Below the pieces are notes generated by a model that saw only the letters and a list, made by a program, of their open reading frames with translations, had not been told where the DNA came from and searched no databases. From Candidatus Defluviilinea gracilis (GTDB taxonomy: Bacteria; Chloroflexota; Anaerolineae; Anaerolineales; Villigracilaceae): a stretch of 64,000 nucleotides of DNA. A program made the translations under genes and the position numbers. The stretch spans positions 124,001-188,000 of the forward strand of contig JADJWS010000003.1 of NCBI GenBank assembly GCA_016716235.1. The letters are read 5' to 3'. This document shows positions 33,624-41,974 of this stretch, piece by piece (within the stretch, counting starts at the first letter, position 1; each line of letters starts with the position of its first letter).

Positions 33624-34961
33624 ATGCGCCTGCCCAAACGCTTGAATTTTTTCAAGGGAATGATCGCACTCGCCCTTGTTTCGCTTGCCTGCGGAAACTT
33701 CTCAACTTCCGCTTCCGAACCTGAATATCGCTACGACGATCTGCCCGCCCCCGGAAATGAAAGCGCGGCATTCTCTGAGTATCGCGCCATCGCACAATGG
33801 AACAAATTCGAGATCGCCTATGTCTTCGTCAACGGGACAAGCGCGTTATCCGGCAACGAGGAACAAGATGTGGTGCGGCAGGCTTTCGCGATGTGGGCGC
33901 GATCTACGCCGCTCACCTTTACCGAAGTTGCCGGCAGTTCGCAAGCAGATATTGTCATCGGCTGGGCAGAAGGCGAACACGGAGACGGCGACCCGTTTGA
34001 CGGGTCGGGCGACGTGTTGGCGCACGCCTCCTTCCCCAATCCTTACGAAGACCGCCAGGTGTTCCTGCATTTCGACGATGCGGAACGCTGGGTAAACAGC
34101 GACTCGCGCAACGTGGACTTGCTCACCGTTGCCGCGCACGAGATCGGTCACACTTTGGGGCTGGGTCACAGCGACGATCCCAACGCGTTGATGTATCCCA
34201 GTTACAGCGGACCGCATCGCTTCCTCGGGAACGACGATATCGCCGGCGCGCAAAGCCTGTACGGGGTGGCAAGCGCTCCACCGCCTGCGCCAGATGTCCC
34301 TGCGGAAGATGCGCCGCCTCCCAGCGCGGAGGACGATTCGGACCAGGATGGAATCTCCGACCGCGACGAAGTTCTCGTCACCGGCACCAATCCCAACACT
34401 GCGGACAGCGACAACGACGGCTTAAACGACGGCGTGGAAGTCGTCAACCGCATGAACCCGCTGGACGCAGACATGGATCGTGACGGCGTGAACGACGGGC
34501 AGGAGGTTGCCGCCGGCACGAATCCATTCTTCCCCGAGCAGGCGGATGTGTCGCCGGAACTTGAAGAGGAAGTCAGCGAATTCTTAACCGAAGCCATCGA
34601 GTTGCAGATTCGGGCGTATCGCAACAGCGACGCGGCGATCGCCTCCTCGATTATGGCGGGCGATATTCTCGAAAATCTATTTGCCGAAATCGATGCGCTC
34701 AACCAGCAAGGATTGGTTTCGATCTCCGAGGTCGATTACTACAACAGTTTCATTCACGACATCCGCGTAGTCAGCGACACGCGCCTCGAAGTGGACACCT
34801 GCGAAGTGTGGACGATCACGGTCTATCAAAGCGCGGATGGGCAAGCGGTTTCGAGCGACGGTCCCAGGTTGTTGCCGCAGACGATCACGATTCAAAAACT
34901 GAACGCGGGCTGGTTCATCACCTCGGTGATTTTTTTTGACGCGCCGGCGTTTTGCAATTAA
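33624..34961 (+). CDS. matrixin-like (M10) metalloprotease lipoprotein with calcium repeats
   Basis: 445 residues from ATG 33624 (CGGAGG lies 8 bases upstream). Signal MIALALVSLACGN gives a lipid anchor. The protease domain has VRQAFAMWARSTPLTF and the zinc site HEIGHTLGLGHSDD (HExxHxxGxxH) followed by the Met-turn ALMYP. Then a Pro-rich linker and three aspartate-rich repeats of the thrombospondin type 3 kind (DSDQDGISDRDE, DSDNDGLNDG, DMDRDGVNDG), which bind calcium. The C-terminal 130 residues form a separate alpha/beta domain (FLTEAIELQIRAYRNSD). There is no propeptide with a cysteine switch. Extracellular proteolysis is inferred. Confidence 0.88.
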   Translation: MRLPKRLNFFKGMIALALVSLACGNFSTSASEPEYRYDDLPAPGNESAAFSEYRAIAQWNKFEIAYVFVNGTSALSGNEEQDVVRQAFAMWARSTPLTFTEVAGSSQADIVIGWAEGEHGDGDPFDGSGDVLAHASFPNPYEDRQVFLHFDDAERWVNSDSRNVDLLTVAAHEIGHTLGLGHSDDPNALMYPSYSGPHRFLGNDDIAGAQSLYGVASAPPPAPDVPAEDAPPPSAEDDSDQDGISDRDEVLVTGTNPNTADSDNDGLNDGVEVVNRMNPLDADMDRDGVNDGQEVAAGTNPFFPEQADVSPELEEEVSEFLTEAIELQIRAYRNSDAAIASSIMAGDILENLFAEIDALNQQGLVSISEVDYYNSFIHDIRVVSDTRLEVDTCEVWTITVYQSADGQAVSSDGPRLLPQTITIQKLNAGWFITSVIFFDAPAFCN

Positions 34962-34984
34962 GATCGAAACAATTCAGCCGTAGC

Positions 34985-35000
34985 GCAAAGTTCACTTTGC
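34985..35000. repeat. palindrome GCAAAGT-TC-ACTTTGC
   Basis: Perfect 7-bp arms around TC, between two secreted-protein genes. Confidence 0.65.
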
Positions 35001-35075
35001 ACCGATCTGGCGACGACTTCCGCCCGCAAGGTAAACCGTGCCGAACTGCGATAGCGCGAGAAAGGCTTAACTCCG

Positions 35076-36815
35076 ATGAACGTCAATTTCAACAAACGCT
35101 CCACACAGGTTGCCACCATCGTGTTGATCCTTTTGCTGTTCGTGTGTGGCGTGACGATCCTGCTCGGCATCTTGTTCCGGAGTCGCAATGCCAGCCCTCC
35201 CGCCGCCACCGATACTCTCGCCTCCACTTCGACCTTCGCGCCGGTGTTTACAGAGACGCAAACAGCCCGACCAACTTTTGTCCCCACTTCCACACCCTTC
35301 CCAACATTTACCATCGTCGTTCTGCCTCCCGGCACGATCAAAAAGCCGACGCGCACTTTCACCGCCGCGCCGGTATTCACCCGCACAAAATTGCCAGGCG
35401 GGCCAACTTCGACACCGACACTAACGAAAACCCCCACGCTGACATCAAATGCTTCATCGTCAAATACGCCGGGCGCCTCAACCGCGACTCTTACGAACAC
35501 CCCGGGCGGTCCGGCATCGACCGACACGATCACGCCAGGCGGACCAACTTTAACGCCCTCTATTACCAGTTCGCCCACACTGACCTCAGACGCGCCAACC
35601 GCCACCTCAACAGCATCGCACACGCCAACCCCCACGAACACGAACAGCCCGCCTGTTGGACCCGCCGTTTTCGCTGTGGGACCAGGCGGTGCGGATGTGA
35701 TCCCGCATCAGATTGTGCGCGCCTCCAGTAATTTCCTCTACCTGTTTTCCAGCCAGGATTCCTCCTCGCTCCTGCGCGTGTATCGAACTAACAACCCCGG
35801 GTTCCCCAACTCTGCGAGCGATTTCGCCGCCCCGATCACAATCAACGAGTCCAGCAGTATGCTTTCTGTGGATGCGGTCTACAACGGCGGAACGATCATC
35901 CACGTGTTGATCAATTTGCGCAACGGCGAGATCAAAGATTATCCATTTGACACCTCCACCAATACCTTCAAAACTGCCATCACTCTTGCCACAGACAGCG
36001 GCTCAGTGAGCGGCTCACCATACGTGGGAACCAGCGGCATCAGCGGGATGATGGAGCCGGGCGGAACTTTGCACGTCGGCTATTGGACGAACAGCAACCA
36101 CATCCTCCACCGTGCCTACACCTACAATAGCGGATCAAACACCCTCACACCCGCAGGCGGCTTCACGCAAGTGGATACGGCAGGGAGCGCGAATCATCCA
36201 TCCCTTGCCATCTCGCCAGCGAACAACTCGCTTACGGTGGCATGGATATCGCAAGCAGTCAGCCCGCCACAAATCCTCACACGCGCGCGCCAATCAAATG
36301 GAACGTGGGGCTCCATCGAAACCGCCAGCACATCCCCGGTGTGGACGAGTTCCTCGAACGGACTCAACATCGACCAGGGTCCCAGTCTGATCATCGACTC
36401 ATCCGGCGCGAAGCACATGGCATACATCCAGGAGTTCGACTTGTCCGTCGGCGATTATGGTCGTATCCACTACGTGAGCAATAACGGTTCAGGTTGGGTG
36501 GATCAGCCTCTCGCGGCGTTCACGCATGATCCAGCCGTCGCCATTAACAGCAGTGGGCAGATTTACATCATTGGTCATGGGCATCCACTGAATGCGACCT
36601 GCACCTCCATGGACGATATTTGCACCATTCGGAAAAATGGCGCGAACTGGAACAACCCGGTACTATTTGCCTCGCCCCCGGGCAGTTTCTCCTTTGACGC
36701 CAGCCCTTCGGTCAAATGGTCGGTCGTTGGATTCAACCGCGCGGACATCATCGAGTTCGTTTTCTTCATGACCCCGTACGAAAGCCCCACGCTGTATTAC
36801 GGACGCTTCCCATAA
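35076..36815 (+). CDS. membrane-anchored protein with mucin-like stalk and beta-propeller
   Basis: 579 residues. One N-terminal membrane helix (VATIVLILLLFVCGVTILLG), then about 150 residues that are nearly all Thr, Pro, Ser and Ala (TPGGPTLTPSITSSPTLTSD), a likely glycosylated stalk. From about residue 190 a beta-propeller-like domain: LYLFSSQDSSSLLRVYR, LHVGYWTNSNHILHRAY, SLAISPANNSLTVAWISQ, KHMAYIQEFDLSVGDYGRIH. This resembles sialidase-like or surface binding propellers, without the Asp-box pattern. Its stop overlaps the start of the kinase gene (TAATG). Confidence 0.75.
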   Translation: MNVNFNKRSTQVATIVLILLLFVCGVTILLGILFRSRNASPPAATDTLASTSTFAPVFTETQTARPTFVPTSTPFPTFTIVVLPPGTIKKPTRTFTAAPVFTRTKLPGGPTSTPTLTKTPTLTSNASSSNTPGASTATLTNTPGGPASTDTITPGGPTLTPSITSSPTLTSDAPTATSTASHTPTPTNTNSPPVGPAVFAVGPGGADVIPHQIVRASSNFLYLFSSQDSSSLLRVYRTNNPGFPNSASDFAAPITINESSSMLSVDAVYNGGTIIHVLINLRNGEIKDYPFDTSTNTFKTAITLATDSGSVSGSPYVGTSGISGMMEPGGTLHVGYWTNSNHILHRAYTYNSGSNTLTPAGGFTQVDTAGSANHPSLAISPANNSLTVAWISQAVSPPQILTRARQSNGTWGSIETASTSPVWTSSSNGLNIDQGPSLIIDSSGAKHMAYIQEFDLSVGDYGRIHYVSNNGSGWVDQPLAAFTHDPAVAINSSGQIYIIGHGHPLNATCTSMDDICTIRKNGANWNNPVLFASPPGSFSFDASPSVKWSVVGFNRADIIEFVFFMTPYESPTLYYGRFP

Positions 36816-37402
36816 TGCGGAAACTCATCTCAGTCATCGGCGCGAGCGGCGTGGGCAAGACGACCTTCGTCAACGCGCTGGCAAAAACGGGATTGTTCGC
36901 GACGGCATTCGAACAACATGCCGAGCGTCCGTTTCAGTCGCTGTTCAAGCAGGATAACAAATACGCGCTCGCCAACCAAATGGATTATTTGCTCTTACGC
37001 GCCGAACAGGAAAAGCAACTTCGCGCGGGCGATAAAACTGGATTGATGGATGGCGGACTCGACCTCGACTTCCACGGATTCACCCGCCTCTTTCACCGCC
37101 GCGGCTTGCTCGCTAACCCTGAATTTGATCTGTGCCTTCGGCTTTATTCGCTCTGCCGCGAGTTCCTTCCACCGCCCGATCTCATCGTCGTGCTGAGCGC
37201 GCCGCAAAAAATAATCGAGGGGCGACTCGCCTCCCGCAGGCGCATCAACATCGCGTCGGCGCAAGATGCGGAATCGATGGAGGGATTCATCCGCGAATGG
37301 CTGGAGTCAATTTCCCCGGAAAAAATCCTGCGCATTGACGCATCCAATGAAGATGAAAACTACTACGGCGCGGCGAGACAGTTGCTCGAGCGAATTTCTT
37401 AG
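36815..37402 (+). CDS. deoxynucleoside kinase-like P-loop protein
   Basis: 195 residues beginning MRKLISVIGASGVGKTTFVN, a P-loop. The rest follows the deoxyadenosine/deoxycytidine kinase pattern: ERPFQSLFKQDNKYALANQM, DGGLDLDFHGFTRLFHRRG (DRS-like region), PPPDLIVVLSAPQKIIEGRL and RIDASNED. It would phosphorylate deoxynucleosides with ATP in the cytoplasm. ATG overlaps the stop of the propeller gene, an unlikely functional partner. Confidence 0.75.
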   Translation: MRKLISVIGASGVGKTTFVNALAKTGLFATAFEQHAERPFQSLFKQDNKYALANQMDYLLLRAEQEKQLRAGDKTGLMDGGLDLDFHGFTRLFHRRGLLANPEFDLCLRLYSLCREFLPPPDLIVVLSAPQKIIEGRLASRRRINIASAQDAESMEGFIREWLESISPEKILRIDASNEDENYYGAARQLLERIS

Positions 37403-37420
37403 CGTCGTAGCGGCAACAGA

Positions 37421-37436
37421 AACGACTGAAGTCGTT
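37421..37436. repeat. palindrome AACGACT-GA-AGTCGTT
   Basis: Perfect 7-bp arms, loop GA, extended imperfectly by GTAG...CTAC. Sits between convergent genes. Confidence 0.7.
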
Positions 37437-37444
37437 ACTACCGT

Positions 37445-38083
37445 TTAGTAAAACTTCAACCGATGCGGCATGGAAATGAATTTATTGACGATAGGCTCGG
37501 CAAGGATGAACACCCTGCCCCACGATAGATTTCCCTCGGCGTTGATGCAGGTTTGCAGTGTTAAATTGCCTGGGCGATTGAACACTTTGAAAAAGAGACG
37601 GGTTGACGATAGCCGTTCGCCCGTGTCGAGGTCTACAAATTCGCTGGTGACGCTGTTCGGACTCAATGCCTGAACACGCATGAATTCACGGACGATGAAT
37701 GTTTCGGTTTTGCCATCGCCGTAAATCAGATAGATCAATTGTCCCTCTTCCAACAATGAAAAACTTTCACCCGCGAGATAATTATGCGCCAGCAGACCGG
37801 TCGTGCCGTATCGCGCCGCCGCGTTAAATTGCGTGAGAGTTTCGGGTTGAGTGGAAACGAAAGCAGGGCTATCCTCAGGCTGAGGAACGACAGGGTAAGC
37901 AAATAGATCTGGGACGTAGATGCCGCGCAGTTCGTCCGCTTGGCCGTTTGCCACATGCGCGATAAATTCATCCAGCGGCGGGATTTCGCTCCCCTCCCAC
38001 GCCCGCGCAGGCGACGGAAGGATAAGGAACGCCATAGCAAATATTAAAAGCAGACTGCGCAAATTGGCGCGTGGTCGGGTCAT
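37445..38083 (-). CDS. secreted sortase-like protein
   Basis: 212 residues from ATG 38083. Signal peptide LLLIFAMAFLILPSPARA. The mature part has the main sortase landmarks: GTTGLLAHNYLAGESF with the conserved His, IYLIYGDGKTETFIVREFM, LTLQTCINAEG matching the TLxTC catalytic motif, and SWGRVFILAEP with a conserved Arg. Sortases join surface proteins to the cell wall through a sorting signal. No LPxTG-type protein is visible in the window, so it may have another transpeptidase or hydrolase role. The call is by motif only. Confidence 0.65.
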   Translation of the reverse strand: MTRPRANLRSLLLIFAMAFLILPSPARAWEGSEIPPLDEFIAHVANGQADELRGIYVPDLFAYPVVPQPEDSPAFVSTQPETLTQFNAAARYGTTGLLAHNYLAGESFSLLEEGQLIYLIYGDGKTETFIVREFMRVQALSPNSVTSEFVDLDTGERLSSTRLFFKVFNRPGNLTLQTCINAEGNLSWGRVFILAEPIVNKFISMPHRLKFY

Positions 38084-38328
38084 GCCTGAAATTGTAGGAG
38101 GCTTACCGCGATCTACAAATGTCTGATGGAGAAAATTCAATTACAGTTCTGAAATTTCATCCGTTGGTACTGTAAAGTGGCGAGAGTGTTTTAGGCTCGA
38201 TTATTTTCAAGTGGTACTTAAGCGCGATTGGACCTCAGAAAACTAGGGCGTTGAGAAAGCCAGGCATTGTCAACTTTCATGGGCTTGCAGGCAGTGATGT
38301 TTTCCTGTATCCTTGAACCAACAACACC

Positions 38329-38994
38329 ATGAGCGACACAACCATCATCGTCATCAGTATCCTCGTCTTCCTGCTCATCCTATTCGCAGGGACGGCATGG
38401 CTGGTGTTCGTCTATTTCCCCAAAAAGACTTTATCGGTTGCCAACGAACTGGCTGAGACTGTAAAGAACACGTTGGGGCTGACGCCGCAGGTGACCATCA
38501 ACCAGAAGATCATCTACAAACGGACGAATGAAATCCTACAGTTGGCGATGATCGAGCAGGATTACGATGTCGAATATGAGACCAGCGACAAACTGCTAGG
38601 AAGCGAAAAACGGATTCACCTGCGCGGCATGTACCGGGCAAAGATCGGATTCGATCTGCAAAAGGGATTCAACATCGAAGTCCATCGCGGAGGATTTCTC
38701 AAGCCGGGTCAAGTCATCTTGCAACTTCCGCGCGCCGAGATTCTCTCCGTCGAACCGCTGGACATACAAAAGACATCTTCCTCAGGTCTGATCAACTGGG
38801 TTTTGAGCAAGGATATTGAGAACGCCACAAAAGAACTCAATGCTCTGGCGTTGGATAAAGCCTCCAAACTGGAAATGCTCGATGACGCCGAAAAACGGAT
38901 CGAAAACCGATTGAACGAAGCGCTCCTGCCGAGGCTGGTCAATTACCAGCTCACGCATGAGGTCAAGTTTCTTGAATTGGGGACTGGCGGGTGA
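38329..38994 (+). CDS. DUF4230 family membrane-anchored protein
   Basis: 221 residues. One N-terminal membrane helix (TTIIVISILVFLLILFAGTAW), then an alpha/beta domain with IYKRTNEILQLAMIEQDYDV, MYRAKIGFDLQKGFNIEVHR, ILQLPRAEILSVEP and a helical C-terminus (LEMLDDAEKRIENRLNEALL). This matches DUF4230, whose role is unknown. Followed by a bidirectional terminator. Confidence 0.8.
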   Translation: MSDTTIIVISILVFLLILFAGTAWLVFVYFPKKTLSVANELAETVKNTLGLTPQVTINQKIIYKRTNEILQLAMIEQDYDVEYETSDKLLGSEKRIHLRGMYRAKIGFDLQKGFNIEVHRGGFLKPGQVILQLPRAEILSVEPLDIQKTSSSGLINWVLSKDIENATKELNALALDKASKLEMLDDAEKRIENRLNEALLPRLVNYQLTHEVKFLELGTGG

Positions 38995-39005
38995 GGTTAA
39001 AGACC

Positions 39006-39033
39006 AAGCGGCGCACTCAATTGTGCGCCGCTT
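39006..39033. terminator. bidirectional terminator
   Basis: AAGCGGCGCAC (39006-39016), loop TCAATT, GTGCGCCGCTT (39023-39033), then CTTATTTCTTCTTT. Between convergent genes. Confidence 0.85.
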
Positions 39034-39034
39034 C

Positions 39035-39265
39035 TTATTTCTTCTTTCTGCTGGTCTTATAAGTCGGTTTTCTTTCGCGAACCATCCTAGCAATATCGTC
39101 CACAGAATATTGGTCCAGCCACTCATGGCGGTCTTTGGAATAGTCGCCCTTCCCCATTTCGAACTGTTGCATAAAACGAATCATCCCAACCAGACCAAGC
39201 TCGCGAGAAAGCGCGGCTAGCCCAGCGACGCGAATTTGCTGAGGGGTCATCAATCGTATGTTCAT
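39035..39265 (-). CDS. probable partner (antitoxin) of the PIN toxin
   Basis: 76 residues from the ATG at 39265, which overlaps the PIN gene stop (ATGA). MNIRLMTPQQIRVAGLAALS then ELGLVGMIRFMQQFEMGKGD, a helical protein with a basic tail (RKPTYKTSRKKK). Position and coupling suggest an antitoxin, but it follows the toxin rather than preceding it and lacks the usual AbrB or RHH look. I would call it PIN-associated. Confidence 0.6.
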   Translation of the reverse strand: MNIRLMTPQQIRVAGLAALSRELGLVGMIRFMQQFEMGKGDYSKDRHEWLDQYSVDDIARMVRERKPTYKTSRKKK

Positions 39266-39708
39266 TCGATTTTCTCCTTCATCCAATCCAAAGGGTTTTT
39301 AACTTCTACAAGTAATTTCTTCGACAAGCGTTTTGCCGTCTTGAGCAAGCGGTCATCTGTGGTAAGAAAAATATCCGCTTTACCCTTTTCCGCACAAGCC
39401 AGATGAACTGCATCAAAGCCCACAAAACCTACCGTCTGCAATTCACGAGCGCGCGCCAGAACTGTGTCACTGATCTCGATAACAGAATTGACGAATTTAA
39501 CAACACGTTTCAATCGTGATTGTTGGTCAACGTCGGGCGTGCGATCAATCTCGATCCCCAATGCTTCACTGCCGAGCCATGTCCATTCTTTTCGTTCCAC
39601 ACGTGAAAGAAGGAGTACAATCGCCTCGGTCTCAAGCCGAATCCGCTCCTGACTTTGATCGTCAAATGGACGATTAAGCACACAGTTATCGAGATAGATT
39701 CTAGTCAC
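39262..39708 (-). CDS. PIN-domain (VapC-like) toxin
   Basis: 148 residues. I start at GTG 39708 (MTRIYLDNCVLNRPFDD), where homologues begin; a TTG nine bases upstream is possible. PIN catalytic acids are visible: Asp in YLDNCVLNRP, Glu in RLETEAIVLLLS, Asp in VGFDAVHLACAE and Asp pair in FLTTDDRLLKTA. A site-specific RNase. TATAAT (minus, 39722-39717) ends 8 bases before the GTG, so the mRNA is probably leaderless. Confidence 0.85.
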   Translation of the reverse strand: MTRIYLDNCVLNRPFDDQSQERIRLETEAIVLLLSRVERKEWTWLGSEALGIEIDRTPDVDQQSRLKRVVKFVNSVIEISDTVLARARELQTVGFVGFDAVHLACAEKGKADIFLTTDDRLLKTAKRLSKKLLVEVKNPLDWMKEKIE

Positions 39709-39716
39709 TGCGAGCA

Positions 39717-39722
39717 ATTATA
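39717..39722 (-). promoter_or_regulatory. -10 for leaderless PIN transcript
   Basis: Minus-strand TGCTATAAT (extended -10) followed by 8 bases and GTG. Little or no 5' leader would remain. Confidence 0.5.
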
Positions 39723-39791
39723 GCATTGACAACTCATCCAGTGTCTCACAGGTAAACGTAATACCTCCCCTCCTCACCTCATCTACACGAC

Positions 39792-40637
39792 ATGAACAAC
39801 CCACGAAAAATCTCACGGATTATCGAACCGCAGGTCACCATCGAAGGCGCGGGCGTGCGCTTACTTCGCTCGTTCGGTCCGAAGGTCAGCAACCTGTTCG
39901 ACCCATTCCTGCTCTTCGATCACTTCGCCTTCAACGATCCGCTCGAAGGACCCCTGCGCGGCTTCCCATATCATCCGCATCGCGGCATCGAAACCGTCAC
40001 CTACATGCTCGAAGGCTCCACCGCGCACCGCGACAGCCTCGGCAACGAAGGCACCATCGGTCCCGGCGACGTGCAATGGATGAGTTCCGGTCGCGGCATC
40101 CTCCACGAAGAAATGCCCCGTCGCGGCGAAAGCGGCAATATCTACGGCTTCCAACTCTGGGTCAACCTCCCCTCGCATCTCAAAATGTCTGAGCCGCGCT
40201 ATCAGGAAGTGAACGCGTCAACGATTCCAACATTTGAAAAGGATGGAGTCAGAATCCGCGTCGTCGCTGGGACGGTGGACGGAGTCAACGGACCCGTCGA
40301 AGACATCTCCGCCTCGCCTCTTTATCTCGACGTGGAGCTGGCTCCCGCCTCCGTCTGGCATTTCCCCATCCCCAGCGGACACACCGCAGTGGCGTACGTT
40401 TTCCACGGCGAAGGCGTGTTCGGCGAAGACACAGTTAACGCCACTCACATGCTCAAGTTTTCAGACGAGGGCGATCACATCACGGTCAAAACAGAAAACG
40501 ACTCCGTCCGCTTCATGCTCATCGCGGGCGCGCCGTTCAAAGAACCCATCGTGCCATACGGTCCGTTCGTGATGAATACATTGGAAGAGATTCAAGAAAC
40601 GTTGAAAGAACTGCGCAACGGGACCTTCATAAAATAA
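39792..40637 (+). CDS. pirin family protein
   Basis: 281-residue bicupin. N-terminal cupin pattern: FDPFLLFDHFAFNDP, GFPYHPHRGIETVTYMLEG (metal His residues), GPGDVQWMSSGRGILHEEMP. The C-terminal cupin has YVFHGEGVFGED and FMLIAGAPFKEPIVPYGPFV. Pirins are Fe proteins; some act as quercetinases or redox regulators. No partner gene nearby tells which. The start has no clear Shine-Dalgarno. Confidence 0.93.
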   Translation: MNNPRKISRIIEPQVTIEGAGVRLLRSFGPKVSNLFDPFLLFDHFAFNDPLEGPLRGFPYHPHRGIETVTYMLEGSTAHRDSLGNEGTIGPGDVQWMSSGRGILHEEMPRRGESGNIYGFQLWVNLPSHLKMSEPRYQEVNASTIPTFEKDGVRIRVVAGTVDGVNGPVEDISASPLYLDVELAPASVWHFPIPSGHTAVAYVFHGEGVFGEDTVNATHMLKFSDEGDHITVKTENDSVRFMLIAGAPFKEPIVPYGPFVMNTLEEIQETLKELRNGTFIK

Positions 40638-40645
40638 AAGGAGAT

Positions 40646-40678
40646 AGACCTCACAGGTCTCAGAGACCTGTGAGGTCT
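40646..40678. repeat. 15-bp palindrome AGACCTCACAGGTCT
   Basis: AGACCTCACAGGTCT (40646-40660), loop CAG, AGACCTGTGAGGTCT (40664-40678). Each arm is itself an interrupted palindrome. Overlaps the region just before the NUDIX promoter. Confidence 0.75.
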
Positions 40679-40684
40679 TATAAT
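40679..40684 (+). promoter_or_regulatory. -10 for leaderless NUDIX transcript
   Basis: TATAAT is separated from the ATG at 40690 by only 5 bases (TTAAT), and no Shine-Dalgarno is possible. Confidence 0.5.
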
Positions 40685-40689
40685 TTAAT

Positions 40690-41154
40690 ATGACTCAAGT
40701 CCTCTACGGCGACCGCCTCGGCAAACAGGGGCAACTCCGACTCGGCACTTCAGCCATCCTCTTCGATGAAAACCAGCGCGTCCTGCTCACGTGCCGCACG
40801 GACAATGGTCAGTGGTGCCTGCCCGGCGGCGCAATGGATTCAGGCGAGAGCGCGGCTGAGGCTTGTATCCGCGAGGTGTGGGAGGAGACAAGCCTCCACG
40901 TCCGCGTGAAGCGTTTGGTCGGCGTGTACAGCGATCCGAATCAACTCGTCATCTATCCCGATGCGAATAAAGTTTTCGTCGTCGCGTTATCGTTCGAAGT
41001 GGCGATCGTCGGCGGCGAATTGGGCTTGAGCAACGAGACAACCGACGCGGGGTTTTTCTCGGTAACTGAGATGGACGCACTGACGATGCTTGGAAATCAC
41101 AAGTTGCGCGTGGAAGACGCGTTGATGAACCGGGCTGAGGCGTTCGTCAAATAA
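40690..41154 (+). CDS. NUDIX hydrolase
   Basis: 154 residues that hydrolyse a nucleoside diphosphate linked to another group. The NUDIX box is complete at residues 47-69: GAMDSGE, then ACIREVWEETSL, fitting Gx5Ex7REUxEE. The N-terminus MTQVLYGDRLGKQGQLRLGT and the C-terminal FFSVTEMDALTMLGNHKLRV suggest an ADP-ribose pyrophosphatase-like or ADP-sugar member. Substrate unknown. Probably translated from a leaderless mRNA. Confidence 0.92.
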   Translation: MTQVLYGDRLGKQGQLRLGTSAILFDENQRVLLTCRTDNGQWCLPGGAMDSGESAAEACIREVWEETSLHVRVKRLVGVYSDPNQLVIYPDANKVFVVALSFEVAIVGGELGLSNETTDAGFFSVTEMDALTMLGNHKLRVEDALMNRAEAFVK

Positions 41155-41160
41155 TCAACG

Positions 41161-41180
41161 AGACCGACTTAAGTCGGTCT
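41161..41180. repeat. perfect 20-bp palindrome
   Basis: AGACCGACTTAAGTCGGTCT. Its last base is part of the stop codon of the convergent methyltransferase gene. Same ACT..AGT centre as the element at 37421. Confidence 0.8.
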
Positions 41181-41872
41181 TACAACCACCACACCCCGGT
41201 ACACTCAGGCAGGACGATCCATTCGTTCTGGCTGACTTTTTCTCCCAACTCATCGCCGAAGAAGAAGCGCGACAACTCTTCGGCTTCCTCCAGCGATTCA
41301 AATTTGTAATCGGTGCGAATCCATTTGCTTTGGAATCCATTCGCATCCAGCCATTGATAGGTAGACTCGACATGCTCCAGCCGAATCGGACTCTCGTTGC
41401 CTGTGCCAAGCGACTCGAACAGGATGATCGTCCCATCTTTGCGCAATACGCGCCTCATCTCCTCCAACCAATTCTCCAATTCTCTAGCGCCTGATTCCTG
41501 ATTCCACACCGCAAGATAACTCACGCTCCAGCCAGAGACGGCGAGATCAGCAGAGTGATTAGTAATTGGCAATTTTCTGTGGTCGGCGATATCTACCTGC
41601 CAGTTGGACAATTCGCTTGCTGCGAGTCGCTGGCGGCAGACACGCAACATTTCGCTTGAAATATCGAACGCGCGGATCGATCTTGCGCGAGGCGCAAGCA
41701 GGAGCGTCAACCGTCCCGTCCCCGCGCCGAGATCGAGGATGTCCAAGCCGTCGGGGCTGATAATTTCTTCGATTGCTTTCAAGATATTGCTTTGATAATC
41801 CTCCCGCGCAATTAAGGCTTCGTAACGATCCCCATCTGTTTGGTAGATTTTTCTTTGTTGTTCGTCACTCAT
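41180..41872 (-). CDS. SAM-dependent methyltransferase
   Basis: 230 residues from ATG 41872 (MSDEQQRKIYQTDGDRYEAL); an upstream ATG at 41908 lies in the palindrome-bearing gap. SAM motif I is LDILDLGAGTGRLTLLLAP, motif II FDISSEMLRVCRQRL, and ADLAVSGWSVSYLA with LRKDGTIILFESLG follow. Class I fold, UbiE-like small-molecule methyltransferase. Neither candidate start has a good Shine-Dalgarno. Substrate unknown. Confidence 0.85.
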   Translation of the reverse strand: MSDEQQRKIYQTDGDRYEALIAREDYQSNILKAIEEIISPDGLDILDLGAGTGRLTLLLAPRARSIRAFDISSEMLRVCRQRLAASELSNWQVDIADHRKLPITNHSADLAVSGWSVSYLAVWNQESGARELENWLEEMRRVLRKDGTIILFESLGTGNESPIRLEHVESTYQWLDANGFQSKWIRTDYKFESLEEAEELSRFFFGDELGEKVSQNEWIVLPECTGVWWL

Positions 41873-41913
41873 TCTGAGTTTTCCAATCGTGTCACATTTT
41901 CTTGACATTTGAT

Positions 41914-41963
41914 CTGTCGGCAGTTGAACTGCCGACAGGCGTGACGCAGTGCAACTGCGTCAC
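41914..41963. repeat. tandem pair of CAGT-NNN-ACTG palindromes
   Basis: First: CTGTCGGCAGTT (41914-41925), G, AACTGCCGACAG (41927-41938). Second: GTGACGCAGT (41941-41950), GCA, ACTGCGTCAC (41954-41963). Outer arms are unrelated; the centres are CAGT-TGA-ACTG and CAGT-GCA-ACTG. Confidence 0.85.
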
Positions 41964-41974
41964 GAACATCGAAA

